From contig NZ_LS990887.1 in the NCBI RefSeq assembly GCF_900411315.1, positions 1,362,045 to 1,426,044 of the forward strand: 64,000 nucleotides of DNA, written 5' to 3'. Position 1 is the first letter of the stretch. Every line of letters starts with the position of its first letter. Origin of the DNA: Corynebacterium senegalense. Its GTDB lineage: Bacteria; Actinomycetota; Actinomycetes; Mycobacteriales; Mycobacteriaceae. Below are positions 37,822-47,420 of the stretch, piece after piece. Under the pieces are notes generated by a model. That model worked only from the letters and a program-made list of their open reading frames with translations. It was not told the origin of the DNA and searched no databases. Made by a program: the position numbers and the translations under genes.

Positions 37822-40378
37822 GGTGAGGGGTTCTCCAATCGGTTCGCCTGCCCGTCGGGCGGCGGGGTGGGTCTCTCTGTCTGCTGGCGGGGGCCGCGCG
37901 GCGGGCGCGCGGCGGCCGGTGTGGCGAGCGGCGCGTCGGCGGGCGGGCGCGGCGGCGCCGCCCGATCCCGAACAGCAGCAGCAGCGCGAGCGCGACGGCC
38001 AGCGCGGCGAGGAGGACCTTGCCGCGCAGCGCGATCCCGGCGGTGCGCACCGTGATGTCCACGGGCTGCGAGATCGGCACGCCCTGCGGGGAGGCGAGGA
38101 AGAGTGTGAGGTCCGTTCCGCCTGTGTCCGGCAGGTCCGCGGTGAGCTGCGCGGTGACCGAGCCGTGCGCGGGGATGCGCAGGGTGCCCGGCACGTCCAG
38201 GCTCGCCCCCTCCGGGCCGTTGTAGAGGATGGTGGCGTCCACCGGCAGGGGCAGCCCGTTCTCCGCCACGATGAGAAGCGGCGAGGAGGGCGAGGCGCGC
38301 GTGTAGACGTTTCCGGGCGGGATAAGCGCGACGGAGGAGCGCAGCTCGTTGAGGGTGTCGCGGCTGCCGGCCAGGCGTGCCCGGGTGGCCTGCTCGGCCT
38401 CCGGGTAGAAGTCGCGGGCGCGGCGTCCCGTGGCGGAGAGCGCGACGAGCAGGTCGCGGCGCAGCGGCAGCGTGAAGCCGTAGCGCGTCAGGGCGATCGC
38501 CGGGTCGGGGATGAGCAGGGCGGAGAGGTCGTTGATGAAGCGGGCCTGCTGGCCCGCGGCGAGGATCTCAGAGTCGGCGTAGGCGCTCGGGTCCGAGCCC
38601 AGCGCGCCCAGCGTGCCCGCAGGCGCGGCGGGCCCGACCTCCTCGTCGGCGCCGGGCGCGAGGTAGTCCTCGAGCGAGACGGCCCGAGCCGGGCTGGCGA
38701 GGAGGTCGCGCACGGCACCCATGAGCGTGGCGGCATCCGCCGCGTCCCACGCGGCCGGGGGGTTGAGCAGCACGGGCTCCGGCTCGCCCTCCCCCGCTTC
38801 CGCGCGGGCGGAGGCGACGGCCAGGCGGGCGGCCGAGGCGGCGTTGACCGCCCGGGCGCGCTGGGAGTCTTCCTGCAGGTCGTAGCGCAGCTCCTCGGCG
38901 GAGTAGCCGGTGGTCTCGGGGTGCGGCCCGACGGCCGCGAGGGTGGAGGCCAGGTCGTCCTGGTACTCCACGGCCATCACGCCGGGGGAGAGCCAGGAGA
39001 AGCGCGCGCCGGCGGTGCCGGCGGCGACGAGCGCGCGCACGGGTGTTTCGGGCGCGGGGGCGGCCACGCCCGCGGGACCGGGCAGGTCTGGGCGGTCGAG
39101 GGCGGCGCGCTGGTCGCCCTCGATGCGGCCTCCCGCGGCCTGCCCGGCGCCCTCCTGGGCCTTCTCCCACGCGCCGTTCATGCCCTCGCTCGCGATGGTG
39201 GAGCGGCCGTGGTCCGCCCAGCCGAGGCCCTCGGCCGCGGCGGGGTCGACGTAGCCGGTGCCGGAGATGACGACGTTTTCCAGTCCGCTTGTGCCGAGGA
39301 CGCGGTCCAGGGTGAAGGGCCCGCGCTCGAGCGCCTCGCGCATGAGCCACACGTCTCCCGTCCGGGCCACCGCGTTGAGGTCGGCGTTTGCCCAGGGTAG
39401 CGCGACGACGCAGCCGGTGGCGGCGATCTGCGTGACGCGTTCCAGCCAGGCGGCGGCGTCCGCGGCCCCGCGCCCCGGGGCGCTGTCGGGGGCGGTGTCG
39501 GCCGCGCCCCAGCTGTCGCGCAGGCGCTTCGGCTCCTCCACCACGTCGGGGCGCGACTCGGAGACGCGGTAGCCCTCGGCCATCCGCGCGACGGTGTCCA
39601 CGAGGGCCGGGTCGAGGCTCATGCAGGTCGCCTGGGCGACGGCGGGTTCGGCCGTGGCGTCGGAGTAGACGTCGAGAAGCGTGTCGAGCCTTCCGCCGGG
39701 GGCGAGCTGGTCGGCGAGGTTCTCGGAAGAGAGGATGAGCGGCGCCTCGTCGGGCGCCTGGCCCGTCTCCCCCGGCACGATGTCCACGGGCGCGGAGACG
39801 GGAAACAGCGTGCTCAGGCCGGGCGTGGGGCCGTCGGCGGCGCCGCTGACGGTGAGGTGGAGGCGGTCGGTGTCCAGCAGCTCCCCGCCGGCGGAGAGCG
39901 CGAACAGCAGCGGGTAGGTGGCCAGCCCGGGCAGCGGCAGCTCGCCGTCGAGGATCTCCATCGAGACCTCGGTGCTCTCACCCGGGGCGAGCCGCCTGCC
40001 GACGTCCCTCGAGCGCCCGACCACCGAGTACTCGCTCACCTCGGCGACGGTGGCGGCCCGCTGGTCTCGCACGGACCCGGTGGCCGGCCCGCGGCGGGGG
40101 GTAACGCTCAGGCCGTCGAGGGGGGTCTCGGAGGTGTTGGTGACGCGCAGGGTGACGTTGACGGGGTCGTGGGCGCCGATGGACTCGGGGCCGGAGAGCA
40201 GCTCGACTGTCGCGCGCTCCCCTTCCCCGGCGCGGATGGCGGGGTTGGCCCACTGCTCGGCTACAGCCGGGTTGTCGGGGTCGGTGGGGATGGCGATGCC
40301 CCGCGCGGCCGGAGCGAGGGTGGCGCCGGCGAGGGCGGCGCTGGCCAGGGCGGCGAGCGCGGATGCGGCGCGCCTCAT
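37818..40378 (-). pseudogene. DUF6049 family protein gene with a 3' frameshift
   Basis: About 850 residues. Signal peptide ([20 protein letters not shown]), large extracytoplasmic region with beta domains (VNVTLRVTNTSETPLDGLSV; TLRIPAHGSVTAQLTADLPD), and a C-terminal membrane helix (LLAALAVALALLLLFGIG) followed by RRRR. In the reading frame of the body no stop appears for another 2.4 kb inside murJ. Shifting frame by one base near 37940-37975, in a run of GC-rich CGCC/GCCCGCC repeats, gives a normal tail ending LENPSP at TGA 37818-37820, overlapping the murJ GTG. So either a one-base deletion or a sequencing error disrupts only the cytoplasmic tail; the protein may still work. The ATG at 40378 overlaps the NUDIX stop. 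Cell-envelope role inferred from context. Confidence 0.75.
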
Positions 40379-41208
40379 CGGGGGGTCGCCCTTCCGGCGT
40401 CGGCTTCCTTTCTGGCGAGCTCGGGCATGCGGTCGTAGGCGATGCGGGCGAGCTTGCGCTCGTCGGCGTAGGCGAGGTGCTCGATCAGTTCGCTCATGGG
40501 CACCCAGGTCACCTCGGTGACCTCTGGGTCTTCGTCGTTGAGGATGCCGTCGACGAACCGCAGGAGGTTGTGGTGCACGGTCTTGTGGATGCGCACCCCG
40601 TCCGAGACGAACCAGTAGTCGATGACGCCGAGGGTCTCGAAGGCCTCGCCGGAGATGCCGGTTTCCTCCCAGACCTCGCGCTCGGCGGTGGTCCACTGGT
40701 GCTCGCCGGGTTCGACGTGGCCCTTGGGCATGGACCACAGGAGCCGCCCGCGCCGGTCGAGCCGCCCGATGAGGGCGACGTAGATGCGGGAGAGGTCGAC
40801 GTGCCCGTTGGGGGCGACGGCCTCCGCCATGCCCGACACGACGAGCCCGCCTGCCGACGTCTCGTCGCGCGTCTCCATCGTCGAGTCCGCGTACTGGGCG
40901 TGGCGCGGGGCGCGCTGGTTCTGCTTGTGCGCCGAGCCCGACCGGGACCCGCCGCGGCCGCCCTTGCCGCGGCCCCGGCCCTTCCGGTTGCGGTTGCGGC
41001 CGCTGTTCTTCTTCTCGTCCTTGTCCTCGGGCCCGTTCGAGCTCTTGGCGGTCTTGCCGCCCTTGGAGCCCGCGCCCCCCGCCGTGGCGGGGTTGCGGCG
41101 CCGGCCGCCCTGCTGCGCCTTTCCGGCAGGGCGAGACCCGCGCCGGCGCCTGCCGCGCCTGCGGGGGCGCTCCGGGTCGCCCGAGCTGGGCCTCGTTGTG
41201 TCAGTCAT
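40375..41208 (-). CDS. NUDIX hydrolase with Arg/Gly-rich N-terminal tail
   Basis: 277 residues. Residues ~5-95 are a disordered, very basic tail rich in Arg, Gly, Lys, Ser ([27 protein letters not shown]). The NUDIX domain (~105-250) has a complete box [20 protein letters not shown] then TGI. Hydrolyses nucleoside diphosphate-linked substrates, identity unknown; the tail may bind nucleic acid. ATG 41208 preferred: a -10 TACGAT ends seven bases upstream. Divergent from pcnA, first gene of the run towards cwlM; this pcnA/NUDIX/murJ arrangement is conserved in actinobacteria. Confidence 0.9.
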   Translation of the reverse strand: MTDTTRPSSGDPERPRRRGRRRRGSRPAGKAQQGGRRRNPATAGGAGSKGGKTAKSSNGPEDKDEKKNSGRNRNRKGRGRGKGGRGGSRSGSAHKQNQRAPRHAQYADSTMETRDETSAGGLVVSGMAEAVAPNGHVDLSRIYVALIGRLDRRGRLLWSMPKGHVEPGEHQWTTAEREVWEETGISGEAFETLGVIDYWFVSDGVRIHKTVHHNLLRFVDGILNDEDPEVTEVTWVPMSELIEHLAYADERKLARIAYDRMPELARKEADAGRATPR

Positions 41209-41215
41209 CCGCATC

Positions 41216-41221
41216 ATCGTA
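41216..41221 (-). promoter_or_regulatory. -10 element of leaderless NUDIX promoter
   Basis: TACGAT on the minus strand seven bases before ATG 41208. Confidence 0.45.
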
Positions 41222-41282
41222 TCCGCCGCCGCGCCGTTTGTGGTACTTAACAGGGCCGCCCGGGGCGGTGTTTTGCGGCGGG

Positions 41283-41288
41283 TATCGT
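41283..41288 (+). promoter_or_regulatory. -10 element of leaderless pcnA promoter
   Basis: TATCGT seven bases before GTG 41296. Confidence 0.5.
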
Positions 41289-41295
41289 GGTACGG

Positions 41296-42789
41296 GTGAC
41301 AACGCCTGAGAAGTACGCACCGCTGTTCGACCTGCCCGACCCCGCCGACCCGTTCGCGCGCGAGGCGTTGCTGGCGCGGGCGCAGGGGGCCGTCGAGAAG
41401 CTTGGCGGCATGCTGGAGCCGCTCGCGGCGCTGTTCGCGGAGAAGGGCGAGTCCCTCTACCTTGTGGGCGGGCCGGTGCGCGACGCGATGCTCGGCCGCC
41501 TCGGCCACGACCTCGACTTCACCACCTCGGCGCGGCCGGAGGTGATCCAGGAGCTGCTCGGCGCGTGGGGCGAGAAGACGTGGGACACCGGCATCGAGTT
41601 CGGCACGGTGTCCGCGGTCAAGCAGGGCCAGCAGGTGGAGATCACCACCTTCCGCTCCGACCTCTACGACGGCGTGACGCGCAACCCGGAGGTCACCTTC
41701 GGCGAGACGCTCGAGGGCGACCTGGTGCGCCGCGACTTCGCCTGCAACGCGATGGCGATTGAGCTTTCGCTTGTCGACGGCACCCTGGAGCCCCGCTTCC
41801 ACGACCCCGTCGGCGGGCTCGACGACGTCCTCCACCGCCGCCTGGACACCCCGCAGGCCCCGGAGGTCTCCTTCCGCGACGACCCGCTGCGCATGCTGCG
41901 CGCCGCCCGCTTCGTCTCCCAGCTGGGCTTTTCCGTGGCGGAGCGCGTGCGCGCCGCGATGGGGGACATGGCCGGTGAGATCGACCGGATCACCGCGGAG
42001 CGCGTGCAGGCGGAGCTGGACAAGCTGATGCTGGGCGCGCGCCCCTGGGAGGGCATGGATCTGCTGGTGGAGACCGGGATCGCGGCCGTGGTCCTGCCGG
42101 AGGTTCCGGCGCTGCAGCTGGAGACGGACGAGCACATGCAGCACAAGGACGTCTACCGCCACTCCCTGACCGTGCTGCGCCAGGCCACCGAGCTGGAAGA
42201 CGAGGGCCCCGACCTGAAGCTGCGCTGGGCGGCGCTGCTGCACGACATCGGCAAGCCCGACACCCGCGCGGTGAAGGAGGGCGGCGGCGTGAGCTTCCAC
42301 CACCACGAGGTCGTGGGCGCGAAGATGGCCCGAAAGCGGATGCGGAAGCTGAAGTACCCGAAGCACGTCATCGAGGACGTCAGCCAGCTGGTGTACCTGC
42401 ACATGCGCTTCCACGGCTTCGGCGAGGGCCAGTGGACGGATTCGGCGGTGCGCCGCTACGTCACCGACGCCGGCGAGCTCCTGCCGCGGCTGAACAAGCT
42501 GGTGCGCGCCGACTGCACCACCCGCAACCCGCGCAAGGCGCGCCGCTTGCAGCGCACCTACGACCACCTGGAGGAGCGCATCGCGGAGCTCTCCGCGAAG
42601 GAGGACCTGGCGCGGGTGCGCCCGGACCTGGACGGCAACGAGATCATGAGCATCCTCGGACTGAAACCCGGCCCGGAGGTCGGCAGGGCGTGGAAGTATA
42701 TGAAGGAGCTGCGCCTGGAGCGCGGCGAGCTGGACCACGACGAAGCCGTCGCCGAGCTGAAGAAGTGGTGGGAGGAGGAGAATGCCTGA
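41296..42789 (+). CDS. pcnA: CCA tRNA nucleotidyltransferase
   Basis: 497 residues. Class II nucleotidyltransferase head: [20 protein letters not shown] with the catalytic Asp pair, [36 protein letters not shown]-terminal HD domain ([33 protein letters not shown]) follows, typical of actinobacteria. Adds or repairs the 3' CCA of tRNAs, needed here since neither tRNA gene encodes CCA. GTG 41296 is chosen from the -10 spacing. Overlaps yqgE by eight bases. Confidence 0.95.
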   Translation: MTTPEKYAPLFDLPDPADPFAREALLARAQGAVEKLGGMLEPLAALFAEKGESLYLVGGPVRDAMLGRLGHDLDFTTSARPEVIQELLGAWGEKTWDTGIEFGTVSAVKQGQQVEITTFRSDLYDGVTRNPEVTFGETLEGDLVRRDFACNAMAIELSLVDGTLEPRFHDPVGGLDDVLHRRLDTPQAPEVSFRDDPLRMLRAARFVSQLGFSVAERVRAAMGDMAGEIDRITAERVQAELDKLMLGARPWEGMDLLVETGIAAVVLPEVPALQLETDEHMQHKDVYRHSLTVLRQATELEDEGPDLKLRWAALLHDIGKPDTRAVKEGGGVSFHHHEVVGAKMARKRMRKLKYPKHVIEDVSQLVYLHMRFHGFGEGQWTDSAVRRYVTDAGELLPRLNKLVRADCTTRNPRKARRLQRTYDHLEERIAELSAKEDLARVRPDLDGNEIMSILGLKPGPEVGRAWKYMKELRLERGELDHDEAVAELKKWWEEENA

Positions 42790-43390
42790 GTACTTCTACG
42801 CCGACCGGCTGTTCAACGCGCTCGAGCGCGCCGAGCCGGAGGCGGGTTCCCTGCTCGTCGCAGCGCCGGGCATGCTCTCCCCCGAGTTCGCGCGCACCGT
42901 CGTGCTGGTGCTGGAGCACTCCGCGGACGGGACACTGGGCATCATCTTGAACCGACGCAGCGAGACGGCCGTGCACAACGTCCTGCCGGAGTGGCTGCCG
43001 CTGGTGGCCCGGCCGCAGGCGCTCTACCTCGGCGGCCCGGTGGGTCCGCAGGCCGGCGTGGCCGTGGGGGTGACCAGGAACGGGGTGGCCATCGAGGAGT
43101 ACCCGCAGTTCACGCGCCTGGCCAACCGGCTGGTCCACCTCGACCTGCATGCACACCCGCTCGAGGTGGGCGACGCGCTGGAGGGCGTGCGCATCTTCGT
43201 GGGCACCTCCCAGTGGGAGGGCGGCCAGCTGGACGAGGAGATCGCGCGCGGCGACTGGTTCGTCGCCCCCGCCCTGCCCTCCGACGTGGTCGCGCCTGCC
43301 GGGGCGGACCTGTGGAGCGACGTGATGCGTCGCCAAGCAATGCCCCTGCCCCTCTTCTCGACGTTCCCCGCTGACCTCGACGACAACTAG
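42782..43390 (+). CDS. YqgE/AlgH family protein
   Basis: 202 residues, soluble. Family features: [88 protein letters not shown]. Function unproven. Translationally coupled to pcnA by overlap (ATGCCTGA). Confidence 0.93.
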   Translation: MPEYFYADRLFNALERAEPEAGSLLVAAPGMLSPEFARTVVLVLEHSADGTLGIILNRRSETAVHNVLPEWLPLVARPQALYLGGPVGPQAGVAVGVTRNGVAIEEYPQFTRLANRLVHLDLHAHPLEVGDALEGVRIFVGTSQWEGGQLDEEIARGDWFVAPALPSDVVAPAGADLWSDVMRRQAMPLPLFSTFPADLDDN

Positions 43391-43394
43391 GGAG

Positions 43395-43410
43395 TTTTTC
43401 ACGTGAAACA
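43395..43410. promoter_or_regulatory. parS site, one mismatch (TTTTTCACGTGAAACA)
   Basis: One base differs from the 16-bp ParB-binding consensus TGTTTCACGTGAAACA. The GTG inside it at 43403 is the start codon of azlC. Confidence 0.8.
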
Positions 43411-44104
43411 TCCCGAACTCTCCCACGTCCGCGACGGGCTGCGCGACTCCGCCCTCGTCGCCCTCGGCGTCATCCCCCTCGGCCTCGCCTTCGGCGTCCT
43501 CATGACGCAGTCCGGCTTCGCGTGGTGGTGGACCCCCATCTTCTCGGTGGTGATCTACGCGGGGTCGATGGAGTTCCTCGCCCTGAACATGACGCTGACC
43601 GGGGTCGGCCCCCTCTCGGCGCTGGTCACGGGCTTCATGGTGAACTTCCGCCACATCTTCTACGGGCTGACCTTCCCCCGCCACCTCATCCGCTCGCGGC
43701 TCGGCCGGGCCTACTCCACCTACGCGCTCACCGACGAGTCCTACGCCATCGCCTCCGTCACCCTCGCCCGTTCCGGGACGTGGCTGCTCACGGTCCAGGC
43801 GACCTGCCAGGCACTGTGGGTCGCCGCGGGCATCGTCGGGGCGCTGACCGGCCAGGCTATCCCCGACAGCGTGCGCGGCCTCGACTTCGCCCTCACCGCC
43901 CTCTTCGTCGTCCTCGCCTACGAGGCCTTCGCTGCCTCTCGCGACCTCTCGGCGGTGCTGATCGCGGCGCTCACCGGCATCGTCTGCGCCGTGCTCGCCC
44001 CGGGCCACATGCTCATGGCGGCGCTGCTCGCCTACTTCGCCGTGCTCCTCGCGCGCTTCTGGAGCCCCCGGCTCGACACCGCGCTTCGCTGGGAGGCGAG
44101 GTAA
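43403..44104 (+). CDS. AzlC family branched-chain amino acid exporter, large subunit (BrnF-like)
   Basis: 233 residues, about seven membrane segments. Family blocks: DSALVALGVIPLGLAFGVLM, FSVVIYAGSMEFLALNM, GFMVNFRHIFYGLTFP. With AzlD it exports branched-chain amino acids and methionine in C. glutamicum (BrnFE). The start GTG lies inside a parS palindrome, so the first residues (MKH) are encoded by parS. No lrp regulator adjoins, unlike in C. glutamicum. Confidence 0.9.
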   Translation: MKHPELSHVRDGLRDSALVALGVIPLGLAFGVLMTQSGFAWWWTPIFSVVIYAGSMEFLALNMTLTGVGPLSALVTGFMVNFRHIFYGLTFPRHLIRSRLGRAYSTYALTDESYAIASVTLARSGTWLLTVQATCQALWVAAGIVGALTGQAIPDSVRGLDFALTALFVVLAYEAFAASRDLSAVLIAALTGIVCAVLAPGHMLMAALLAYFAVLLARFWSPRLDTALRWEAR

Positions 44105-44443
44105 ATGGGTCTGCCCGAGGGCATATCGCTTATCGACGTCACCTCCGTCCTCCTCCCCGTCGCCGCCGTGACCCTCCTCCTGCGGGCCCTGCCCTTCCCC
44201 TTCCTGCGCCTGCTCAAGGGAAGCCCGCTCATCGAATTCCTCGGCGTTTACATGCCGGTGGGCGTGATGGTGGTCCTCGTGGTCTACACGCTGGCCGGGG
44301 CCGCGGCCGAGCCCGGGGGCGTCGGCGCGGCGCTGTTCGCGGCCGCCTTCACTCTGGCGGTGCACGCGTGGCGGCGCTCCCCCGCCCTGTCCATCCTCGC
44401 TGGGACCGCGCTGTACATGGGGCTGGTCAACGCCGTGTTGTGA
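44105..44443 (+). CDS. AzlD family exporter small subunit (BrnE-like)
   Basis: 112 residues, four hydrophobic segments (SVLLPVAAVTLLLRALPFPF at the start, VGVMVVLVVYTLAGAAAEP, and two at the C-terminus). Directly follows azlC with no gap and forms the small subunit of the exporter. Confidence 0.9.
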   Translation: MGLPEGISLIDVTSVLLPVAAVTLLLRALPFPFLRLLKGSPLIEFLGVYMPVGVMVVLVVYTLAGAAAEPGGVGAALFAAAFTLAVHAWRRSPALSILAGTALYMGLVNAVL

Positions 44444-44449
44444 GCCGAT

Positions 44450-44773
44450 GTTCTCCGAATCACTCGGGGCTGCCGACCAGCGCGAGACCAAGGAGCACCG
44501 TGGTGGATGCCTTGACAACGACCGATGCTGACGAATCGTGGAATGGCGGGATCGTGCGTTGTTCCAGAGGCAGCCCGTTGTTTCGGGGAGACGTCGAGGT
44601 GTCCCCTGCACCAGTGGGTTCGGCCTTCGTGGTGAGTGATCCGGTGAGCAGATCCGTGTGCGCCCCACGCACACTCCCCGTTCCCACCACCGCCCCAGCT
44701 CGCCGGAGCTGCCCTGCTCCTCATGCTGGCCGGCGGCGCCGCGCAGTCCGGCGGGCTCACGCTCCTGTTCTAA
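44450..44773. pseudogene. Gene remnants downstream of azlD
   Basis: The 406 bases between azlD and 44850 contain no intact gene. On the plus strand 44693-44773 reads a hydrophobic 26-residue tail (QLAGAALLLMLAGGAAQSGG, then LTLLF and TAA) with no head. On the minus strand 44690-44460 is open, containing SASVVVKASTTVLLGLALVG before a stop. Base composition is more even than in the flanks. Looks like a deletion scar or former insertion site; no family can be named. Confidence 0.35.
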
Positions 44774-44849
44774 TCGGGCCAGCCCCAGAGAACGACAGCG
44801 CCCCGCCGGGGCGAGCCGGGGCGGGGCGCGGGCGTCGTCAAGCGGAGGC

Positions 44850-45158
44850 TCAGAGCCCCGGGAACTTGGCGCGGGCCTCGGCCCAGAGGCCGTCGAACTC
44901 CTCGGGGGTCAGTGTCCGCGCGGTGATGCCCTCGAACTGGGCGTACGCGTCGGGGTGCGGGACGACCTCGGTGGGCTCGTTGGCCTGGCCGTGGACCCGG
45001 CCCTCCGCGTAGGCGCCGGTGATGGTTTCGGCGGGATCGAGCTCGATCATGCGGACCATGGTGCACTGCGTCGGGGAGATCTCCTCGAGCTCCGCGATGT
45101 TGAGCAGCTGCCCGCCGAGCTCCGGCACCTCGTAGTGGATGCGGACGTAGTGTTTCAC
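44850..45158 (-). CDS. Hypothetical protein, DUF6881-like
   Basis: 102 residues, soluble. Begins KHYVRIHYEVPELGGQLLNI and ends FEGITARTLTPEEFDGLWAE, a layout I associate with DUF6881-type proteins (beta strands then a closing EEF..W helix); tentative. The start GTG 45158 lies inside a parS site, so its first residues are parS-encoded. 15 bases after the BASS transporter's upstream boundary; the two genes are not coupled in an obvious way. Confidence 0.65.
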   Translation of the reverse strand: MKHYVRIHYEVPELGGQLLNIAELEEISPTQCTMVRMIELDPAETITGAYAEGRVHGQANEPTEVVPHPDAYAQFEGITARTLTPEEFDGLWAEARAKFPGL

Positions 45159-45166
45159 GTGAAACG
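45151..45166. promoter_or_regulatory. parS site, one mismatch (TGTTTCACGTGAAACG)
   Basis: 15 of 16 bases of the consensus. Contains the GTG start (45158, minus strand) of the DUF6881-like gene. Confidence 0.8.
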
Positions 45167-45173
45167 TCTCCTT

Positions 45174-46148
45174 CTAGCTCGTCGCTTCTGCCTCACGAGC
45201 GTAGCGCGCGGCCACCGCCGAGCAGATCATGAGCTGCACCAAGTGGTAGATCATCAGGGGCACGATGAGAATGCCTAACGACGCCCCACCGAAGATCACG
45301 CTGGCCATCGGCAGGCCGGCCGCGAGCGACTTCTGGGTTCCGCACATCTGGATGGTCACGCGGTCGGCGTAGCTGAAGCGCAGCGCGTTGGCCGTCACGC
45401 GGGTCAGCCAGAGCATGGCGTAGACGAGCAGGAAGGAGAACACCGCCAGGGCCACGATTTCCCAGGCGCGGACCTCGTCCCACACGCCCGAGACCATCCC
45501 CTGCGAGAACGCGGCGTAGACGACCATCCAGATGGAGCCGCGGTCGACGAGCTTCGTCGCCTTCGCCCCGGCGATCTCGCGCACGCGCGGGAGGAAGTTG
45601 TGGGCGAACTGCCCGAGCGCGAAGGGCAGCACCAGCTGCAGGGCGATGTTGGCGAAGACCCCGCCGTCGACGTTGATGCCCTCCCCCGCCCCCATGAGCA
45701 GCATGACCAGGACGGGTGTGGCGATGACACCGATGAGGCTGGACAGGCTGGCGGCCACCACCGCGCCGGAGACGTTGCCGCGCGCGATTCCCGTCAGCGC
45801 CACCGAGGACTGCACCGTCGAGGGCACGAGCATGGCGTAGAGGATGCCCTGGTAGATCGGCTCGGAGATGACCAGGGTGGACGGGCGCAGCGCCAGGCCG
45901 ATGAGCGGGTACGCCACGAAGGTGAAAGCGAGGATGACCAGGTGCAGCTTCCAGTGGGTCAGGCCATGAAGCGCCTCCTGCGTGGAAAGTCGCGCGCCGT
46001 AGAGGAAGAACAGGAGCGCGATGGCGAGCTTGGTGGCAACCCCGAATACCGCGGCGAAGGTGCCGTGGGCGGGGAGGAGGAGCGCCAGCACCGTCGCGGC
46101 GAGGATCCCCTGGATGAGCGGGTCTTTGAGGAAAGAGGGAACGGGCAT
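45174..46148 (-). CDS. Bile acid:sodium symporter (BASS) family transporter
   Basis: 324 residues, nine to ten membrane segments. Blocks: FFLYGARLSTQEALHGLTHW, LYAMLVPSTVQSSVALTGIA, RVTIQMCGTQKSLAAGLPMA, close to the SLC10A7-like branch. Secondary transporter of organic anions, substrate unknown. Stands between the DUF6881-like and Rieske genes, all on the minus strand. Confidence 0.9.
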   Translation of the reverse strand: MPVPSFLKDPLIQGILAATVLALLLPAHGTFAAVFGVATKLAIALLFFLYGARLSTQEALHGLTHWKLHLVILAFTFVAYPLIGLALRPSTLVISEPIYQGILYAMLVPSTVQSSVALTGIARGNVSGAVVAASLSSLIGVIATPVLVMLLMGAGEGINVDGGVFANIALQLVLPFALGQFAHNFLPRVREIAGAKATKLVDRGSIWMVVYAAFSQGMVSGVWDEVRAWEIVALAVFSFLLVYAMLWLTRVTANALRFSYADRVTIQMCGTQKSLAAGLPMASVIFGGASLGILIVPLMIYHLVQLMICSAVAARYAREAEATS

Positions 46149-46187
46149 GGGATCAGTCTACGAACCCCGCGCCCGCCCGGGCGCCGT

Positions 46188-46562
46188 TTAGGCCTCCGCG
46201 TCGGTGGCGACGAGGCGGCCGCCCTCCTCCTTGAGGTCGAGCACGCGCATCCCCCGAACGGCCGGGCCCTGGAGGACGGAACCGTCCGCGATGTTGAAGG
46301 TGGAGCCGTGGGCGGTGCAGCGCACCGTGTCGCCCTGCACCTGCGTGATCTTCTTGAACTCGTGGGGGCAGGTGGACGAGTAGGCCACGAACTGGCCCTC
46401 GGTCGGCTGGGCGATGATGACCGTGTCCAGCACGACCGCACTGCCGACGGGGACCTCCGTCTTCGCCACCTCCTCCGGGGGGTTCTCGCCGCAGGCGGCG
46501 AGGAACGCGCCGGCGAAGGTGGTCGCGGTACCGAGCAGGAAAAGGCGTCGTGAGCAGGTCAT
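46188..46562 (-). CDS. Rieske [2Fe-2S] lipoprotein
   Basis: 124 residues. A twin-arginine-like start (MTCSRRLFLLGT) and lipobox LAAC suggest Tat export and lipid anchoring. Cluster ligands: C-x-H in STCPHEF and C-x-x-H in RCTAHGSTF, 15-20 residues apart, as in Rieske domains. A small electron-transfer protein on the outer face of the membrane; partner unknown. Twenty bases downstream of trpA, so it may be expressed with the trp operon by read-through. Confidence 0.9.
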   Translation of the reverse strand: MTCSRRLFLLGTATTFAGAFLAACGENPPEEVAKTEVPVGSAVVLDTVIIAQPTEGQFVAYSSTCPHEFKKITQVQGDTVRCTAHGSTFNIADGSVLQGPAVRGMRVLDLKEEGGRLVATDAEA

Positions 46563-46581
46563 GCTTCCAGAGTCTAGCCCG

Positions 46582-47418
46582 CTAGCGGGTCGCGCTCTTC
46601 ATCTCGGAGACAAATGTGGCCAGTTCCTCTTTCAGCGCGGCCATGTCGGTGACGCGGCCGGGGTGCGGGTGGGTGCCCTCGACGTGGCGGTCGATGATCG
46701 AGGTGATCGCCGAGCCCGTGATCGCGCCCGCCGCGCCGGCCTCGATCGCGGCGCGGACGTGCTCGGGCGCGGAGATGCCGAAGCCGAGCAGGACGGGCGC
46801 CCCGCCGAAGCGCTGCACGTTGGCCACCACCTCGCGCAGGCCCTCCACGGAGGACTCGCGCTCGGTGCCGGTCACCCCGTCGCGCGAGATGGCGTAGATG
46901 TAGCCGCGGGACTGCGCCGCCACGCCCTCGAGCGTCTGCTCGGAGGCCTTGGCCGGCGCGATGTAGATCGGGTCGATGCCGTGGGCGGAGGCGGCCTCGC
47001 TGAAGGGCTGTCCCTCGCGCACGGGGACGTCGGGAAGCAGGATGCTGTCCGCTCCGGCCTCGGCGAACTCGCGGTAGAACTCCCCCACCCCGCGCACGTA
47101 GGCGACGTTGGCGTAGATGAGCATGCCGATCGGCAGGTCGGGGTATTCCTCGCGGATGGTGCGCACCTGGGCCAGGGCCTTATCGACGTTCGCCCCGCCG
47201 TCCAGGGCCCGGATGTGCGCTTTTTGGATCGTCGGGCCGTCGGCGACGGGGTCGGAGAAGGGAACGCCGAGCTCGAGGGCGTCGGCGCCGGCGTCGACGA
47301 TCGCGCGGATGATCTCGAGGGCGTCCTCCGGGTTCGGATCGCCGAGCATGACGAAGGGGACGAAGGCCCCCTCCCCCTTCTCCTGCAGGGCGCGGAACGT
47401 GTTTTCGTAACGGGACAT
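46582..47418 (-). CDS. trpA: Tryptophan synthase alpha subunit
   Basis: 278 residues, TIM barrel. FVPFVMLGDPNPEDALEII (catalytic Glu equivalent region), ADALELGVPFSDPVADGPTI (catalytic Asp), and the phosphate site GFGISAPEHVRAAIEAGAAG. Cleaves indole-3-glycerol phosphate to indole for TrpB. Last trp gene of the operon, two bases after trpB. Confidence 0.97.
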   Translation of the reverse strand: MSRYENTFRALQEKGEGAFVPFVMLGDPNPEDALEIIRAIVDAGADALELGVPFSDPVADGPTIQKAHIRALDGGANVDKALAQVRTIREEYPDLPIGMLIYANVAYVRGVGEFYREFAEAGADSILLPDVPVREGQPFSEAASAHGIDPIYIAPAKASEQTLEGVAAQSRGYIYAISRDGVTGTERESSVEGLREVVANVQRFGGAPVLLGFGISAPEHVRAAIEAGAAGAITGSAITSIIDRHVEGTHPHPGRVTDMAALKEELATFVSEMKSATR

Positions 47419-47420
47419 GT

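Noticed and set aside
44460-44690. 76-codon minus-strand open frame as an intact regulator gene
   Set aside because: No ribosome site, ends just where a helix-turn-helix would begin, and composition looks like a remnant.
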